Shown piece by piece: positions 14,481 through 17,011 of a stretch of 17,011 nt of DNA. The notes under the pieces are model-generated. The model saw nothing but the letters and a program-made list of their open reading frames with translations. It did no database searches and had not been told where the DNA came from. How positions within the stretch are numbered: the stretch's first letter is position 1; each line of letters starts with the position of its first letter. Location of the stretch: the NCBI GenBank assembly GCA_902491515.1, contig CABUIC010000039.1, forward strand, positions 1 to 17,011, given 5' to 3'. The translations under genes were made by a program, and so were the position numbers. Source of the DNA: an uncultured Porphyromonadaceae bacterium (GTDB taxonomy: Bacteria; Bacteroidota; Bacteroidia; Bacteroidales; Muribaculaceae).

Positions 14481-15256
14481 CCGCATTTTATAGACATACT
14501 CTCGCCATTTTAGCCGCGGCAGCGCTGATGCTCGCCGCCGCGTCCTGCCATAAGAAAGCCCCCGCCGGAACCGAACCCGTCCCTCCCGTCGATTCCGTCC
14601 CTGAGATTATCACACCCCCGCAGGCTTCTCTCCTTCCTCAGTTCCCGGCATCTTTCGGCAACTGGACTTCCCTTGAGGTTCCCGTCTCCGTAAATCTCTC
14701 GGCCCCGAAATCCCTCGGCGCCTCCGGGCGCGCCACTTTCGTAAACGGCCGCGAAATTCTGATTTCCCTGCGTCTCCTTGGCTTTGAAATCGCCCAGCTC
14801 TATGCTGACGAGGACTCCGTTTTCGTCCTCGACAAGGTCCACAGGTACTATGCCGCCGAGTCCGTAGCGCGCCTCGGCGCTCAGACCGGCCTCACTCTCG
14901 CCGACATCCAGGGATACCTCCTCGGCCGCCCGCTCCGGCCCGTGCCCGAACTTCAGGGCATTGGCGTCGTCTACGACTGGAATGCCTCCTCTCAGAGCCT
15001 CGCCGCCGTCGGATTCACGCGCAACGGCGTCCCCGCCGCCGCAATTGCATACGCCCCTTATGTCGACACCCCCGCCGGTCCGACAGCCCCCGAAATCAGC
15101 CTCGCCGCAAAGCTCGGAAAGACCGAGATTAACCTCGGCCTCACCTACCGCCTGTCTTCCGCGAAATGGAACGCCGTCTCCGCTCCTCTCGGATTCAGGC
15201 GCCCGGGCGACAACTACAGACGCCTTGACGTCAACCAATTGTCCAAAAATCTCTGA
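14477..15256 (+). CDS. DUF4292-type lipoprotein
   Basis: A 259-residue protein with a lipoprotein signal peptide. The hydrophobic stretch ILAAAALMLAAASC ends in the lipobox AAS-C, so Cys24 would be lipidated. A proline-rich linker follows, then a beta-rich domain (PASFGNWTSLEVPVSVNL, REILISLRLLGFEIAQLYAD, SVFVLDKVHRYY) that matches the Bacteroidetes DUF4292 pattern, possibly a LolA/LolB-like lipid-binding fold. Its first codon overlaps the stop of the TPR gene (ATGA), and its stop overlaps the next gene's start (TGATG), so the three are almost certainly translated together. The family has no proven function; an outer-membrane or periplasmic envelope role is inferred from the lipobox and neighbours. 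Confidence 0.8.
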   Translation: MTAFYRHTLAILAAAALMLAAASCHKKAPAGTEPVPPVDSVPEIITPPQASLLPQFPASFGNWTSLEVPVSVNLSAPKSLGASGRATFVNGREILISLRLLGFEIAQLYADEDSVFVLDKVHRYYAAESVARLGAQTGLTLADIQGYLLGRPLRPVPELQGIGVVYDWNASSQSLAAVGFTRNGVPAAAIAYAPYVDTPAGPTAPEISLAAKLGKTEINLGLTYRLSSAKWNAVSAPLGFRRPGDNYRRLDVNQLSKNL

Positions 15257-16674
15257 TGCGCCGTTTCCTACCTTTCATTATCGCTCTTTCCCTCCTTCTC
15301 GGCTCCGCTCTTTGCCCCGTAGAATCTGACGCCCGCAGGCGAAAGCCCGCGCGCCGTGAGGCCCCCGCGCCTGCCAAAAAGAAGCAGGCGCAGAAAAAAA
15401 ACGCCCCGAGAACCGCTGGAGACGTACGTCGCGAAAAGAAAAAGACTGCCGGGGAAATCGAACGCACTCAGAAGGACATTGCCGACAACGCCCGACAGAC
15501 TCGACGACAGCTCAACAGGCTCGGAGTCCTCGACAATGAAATCAAGTCCTCTACCGCCAAAGTCGGCGACCTTCAGGCGCGGGTCAACGTAATTTCCCTG
15601 AAAGTCAAGGAACTCAGCGACACCGTGGACCGAACGCAGCTGAAAGTCGACCGCCTCCGCGACTCTTATTCCCGCAACCTCACTGCTATGCGCCGCCAGC
15701 GTCAGGGCGTCTCCGACATAGCTTTCATTTTCAGCGCCGGGTCTTTCTCCGGTATGATGAGCCGGGTTCGCTATCTCCGCGAGCTGTCACTCGCCCAGAG
15801 CGCGCGCACCCGTGAGCTGAAAGCTCAGCTCGACACACTCCGCCTCCGCCGACTGCGCCTCGATTCCCTCCGCGCTGACCTCGCCGGAACCCTTGCCGCC
15901 CAGAAGGCCGAGCACACCCGCCTCCGGAACTCACGAACATCCGCGTCCCTTCTCGTCGACTCCCTTCGCCGCGAAGGCTCCTCCCTTAAAAAAGTCCTCA
16001 GCGAAAAACAGGCCCTCGCCAGACGCCTCGACGCCGAGCTCGACCGTATAATCGCCGAAGAAGCCCGACGCGCCGCCGAAGAAGAAGCCCGCCGACAGAA
16101 AGCCGCCGAAGAAGCCGCACGCAAAAAAGCCGAAGAAGAAAAAAAGAAAGCGAAAAAGTCAGAGAAGTCCGAGAGGTCCGAAATCGACCAAAGGTCGCTT
16201 GCGAAGCAAGAGAAGTCCGAGCGCCCCGAGAAGCCCGCAACCCCTGTCTCGCCCCTCTCCGGCGGTTTCGCCGCCAACAAGGGAATGCTCCCCGCTCCCG
16301 TCGACCGGCCTTACACCATCTCCTCGGCCTTCGGCCGGAACTCCCATGCCGACCTCTCCCGTATCGAAATCCGGAACAACGGAATCGACCTCCGAACCTC
16401 TCAGGGTGCCTCCGCAAGAGCTGTATTCCGTGGAACTGTCAGCTCGATTTTCCGCCTCGACGGATACAACAACATCGTAATCCTGCGCCACGGAAGCTAC
16501 CTCACCGTCTACGCCGGAATCGGCGAACTCAAAGTCCGCAAGGGGCAGGAAGTACTCGCCGGACAGCTGCTCGGGACCCTCGTCCCCGACCCTGACGACG
16601 ACAACCACCCCACTCTCCACTTCGAAATCCGTCACGAAAAGACAAAACTGAATCCTGCCGAATGGCTGAGATAA
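15256..16674 (+). CDS. envC: EnvC-like murein hydrolase activator (coiled coil plus degenerate M23/LytM)
   Basis: A 472-residue exported protein. A signal peptide (about 1-26) leads into a Lys/Arg/Ala-rich segment (27-65). Long coiled coils follow (about 65-300, e.g. LQARVNVISLKVKELSDTVD and charged EEARRAAEEEARR runs), then a linker and a C-terminal LytM/M23 domain (about 340-472: ISSAFGRNSH, NNGIDLR, GYNNIVILRHG, LHFEIRH). The zinc site is incomplete: in the H-x-x-x-D motif the His is Asn374 while Asp378 remains, and the first His of H-x-H is Thr453 while His455 remains. This is as in E. coli EnvC, which activates amidases at division instead of cutting peptidoglycan itself. I infer the same role in daughter-cell separation. 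The gene symbol is by analogy. The linker carries an odd 61-bp repeat-hairpin block. Confidence 0.85.
   Translation: MRRFLPFIIALSLLLGSALCPVESDARRRKPARREAPAPAKKKQAQKKNAPRTAGDVRREKKKTAGEIERTQKDIADNARQTRRQLNRLGVLDNEIKSSTAKVGDLQARVNVISLKVKELSDTVDRTQLKVDRLRDSYSRNLTAMRRQRQGVSDIAFIFSAGSFSGMMSRVRYLRELSLAQSARTRELKAQLDTLRLRRLRLDSLRADLAGTLAAQKAEHTRLRNSRTSASLLVDSLRREGSSLKKVLSEKQALARRLDAELDRIIAEEARRAAEEEARRQKAAEEAARKKAEEEKKKAKKSEKSERSEIDQRSLAKQEKSERPEKPATPVSPLSGGFAANKGMLPAPVDRPYTISSAFGRNSHADLSRIEIRNNGIDLRTSQGASARAVFRGTVSSIFRLDGYNNIVILRHGSYLTVYAGIGELKVRKGQEVLAGQLLGTLVPDPDDDNHPTLHFEIRHEKTKLNPAEWLR
16161..16221 (+). repeat. In-frame palindromic element: two abutting mini-hairpins between 13-bp direct repeats
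   Basis: AGAGAAGTCCGAG occurs at 16161-16173 and again, exactly, at 16209-16221, 48 bp (16 codons) apart. Between the copies lie two perfect, touching hairpins: CGACC-AAA-GGTCG (16185-16197) and CTTGC-GAA-GCAAG (16198-16210). The block is translated in frame as a Ser/Lys/Glu-rich linker between the coiled coil and LytM domain of the EnvC-like protein. It looks like a small inserted or duplicated element. Whether copies exist elsewhere in the genome cannot be seen here. Confidence 0.6.
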
Positions 16675-16696
16675 ACAAATCCGCCCGATACATCCC

Positions 16697-17011
16697 GTGA
16701 GCAATCTTACATCCACTGTCCTCAAGGCGCTCGGCGTATTCGGCGGAGTGCAGGGCCTCAACATCCTCGCAGGGGTGGTGCGCACTAAGTGTGCCGCTCT
16801 ATGGATCGGGCCCGAGGGAGTGGGCCTCATGTCGCTCTTCGTACAGACCATCATGACGGTATCATACCTCACCCAGCTCAGCCTCCGTCAGAGCGCCGTC
16901 AGGGACATTTCTCTCGTCGCAGCCGACCCTCGCAGTCCCAGCGCTCGCCTCCTTGCTCTCAGCGCCCGGCGGCTCGGCCTCGTCCTCGGTCTCTTCGGAA
17001 TGTTCCTCACC
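16697..17011 (+). CDS. Wzx-like polysaccharide/O-antigen flippase, N-terminal part
   Basis: The frame starts at GTG 16697 and runs 105 codons to the window edge without a stop, so the gene is cut off. The protein begins MSNLTSTVLKALGVFGGVQG, followed by NILAGVVRTKCAALWIGPEG and VGLMSLFVQTIMT. This is the typical start of Bacteroidetes polysaccharide-biosynthesis or O-antigen translocases of the MOP superfamily: a hydrophobic helix, then K-x-x-A-x-x-x-G-P-x-G-V-G-L. Such proteins flip lipid-linked oligosaccharides across the inner membrane. At least three hydrophobic stretches are visible. It starts 22 bp after the EnvC-like gene and probably ends or continues the envelope operon. Confidence 0.8.
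   Translation, partial: MSNLTSTVLKALGVFGGVQGLNILAGVVRTKCAALWIGPEGVGLMSLFVQTIMTVSYLTQLSLRQSAVRDISLVAADPRSPSARLLALSARRLGLVLGLFGMFLT

Noticed and set aside
16265..16330. Possible frameshift in the EnvC-like linker because of the odd repeat block upstream
   Set aside because: The frame stays open, and the LytM domain follows in the same frame with all expected strands.
1..17011. CRISPR arrays, tRNA or rRNA genes, complete insertion sequences
   Set aside because: I found no regularly spaced repeats, cloverleaf-like sequences, rRNA segments, transposase motifs or flanking inverted repeats.

Overview
This window looks like a chromosomal piece of a GC-rich member of the Bacteroidales, possibly Muribaculaceae-like. 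The family-level placement is inference from gene content and style. The supporting signs are: a perfect Bacteroidetes-type promoter (TTTG, 19 bp, TAnnTTTG) before gyrB; no clear Shine-Dalgarno sequences; a dut / TPR protein / DUF4292 lipoprotein / EnvC-type series typical of Bacteroidales; a Bacteroidetes-style LuxR-type HTH tail; and C-terminal domains resembling type IX secretion sorting tails. Every intact gene is on the + strand. Its third codon positions are strongly C-rich, which creates many long but spurious antisense ORFs.

Bases 1-3845 are accessory and scarred. They begin with an AT-richer two-gene cassette: a 55-residue antitoxin-like ORF with a GNAT acetyltransferase read from an overlapping frame. 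A degenerate lipoprotein/LuxR-type regulator follows on the - strand, carrying a frameshift and apparently an internal deletion. Head-to-head with it is a 5'-truncated + strand protein with a sorting-tail-like end. After a strong hairpin comes a 496-residue protein joining a compact ABC-type ATPase to a DUF4435 TOPRIM-like domain. This combination resembles OLD-family and PARIS (AriA/AriB) anti-phage effectors and is the best candidate here for an under-described system.

Bases 3846-17011 are core genome: gyrB (own promoter), a hairpin, then ten closely spaced genes: rnr (RNase R), folB (TTG start), metG, a type I asparaginase, a small secreted beta-domain protein, dut, a TPR protein, a DUF4292 lipoprotein, an EnvC-like murein hydrolase activator and the start of a Wzx-like flippase. 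From dut to the EnvC gene, spacing is 3 bp or less or the genes overlap, so translation is probably coupled. The operon mixes RNA turnover, folate synthesis, tRNA charging and nucleotide-pool hygiene with envelope assembly. The EnvC-like gene contains a small in-frame element of two abutting mini-hairpins between 13-bp direct repeats.

I saw no tRNA, rRNA, CRISPR array or complete insertion sequence.
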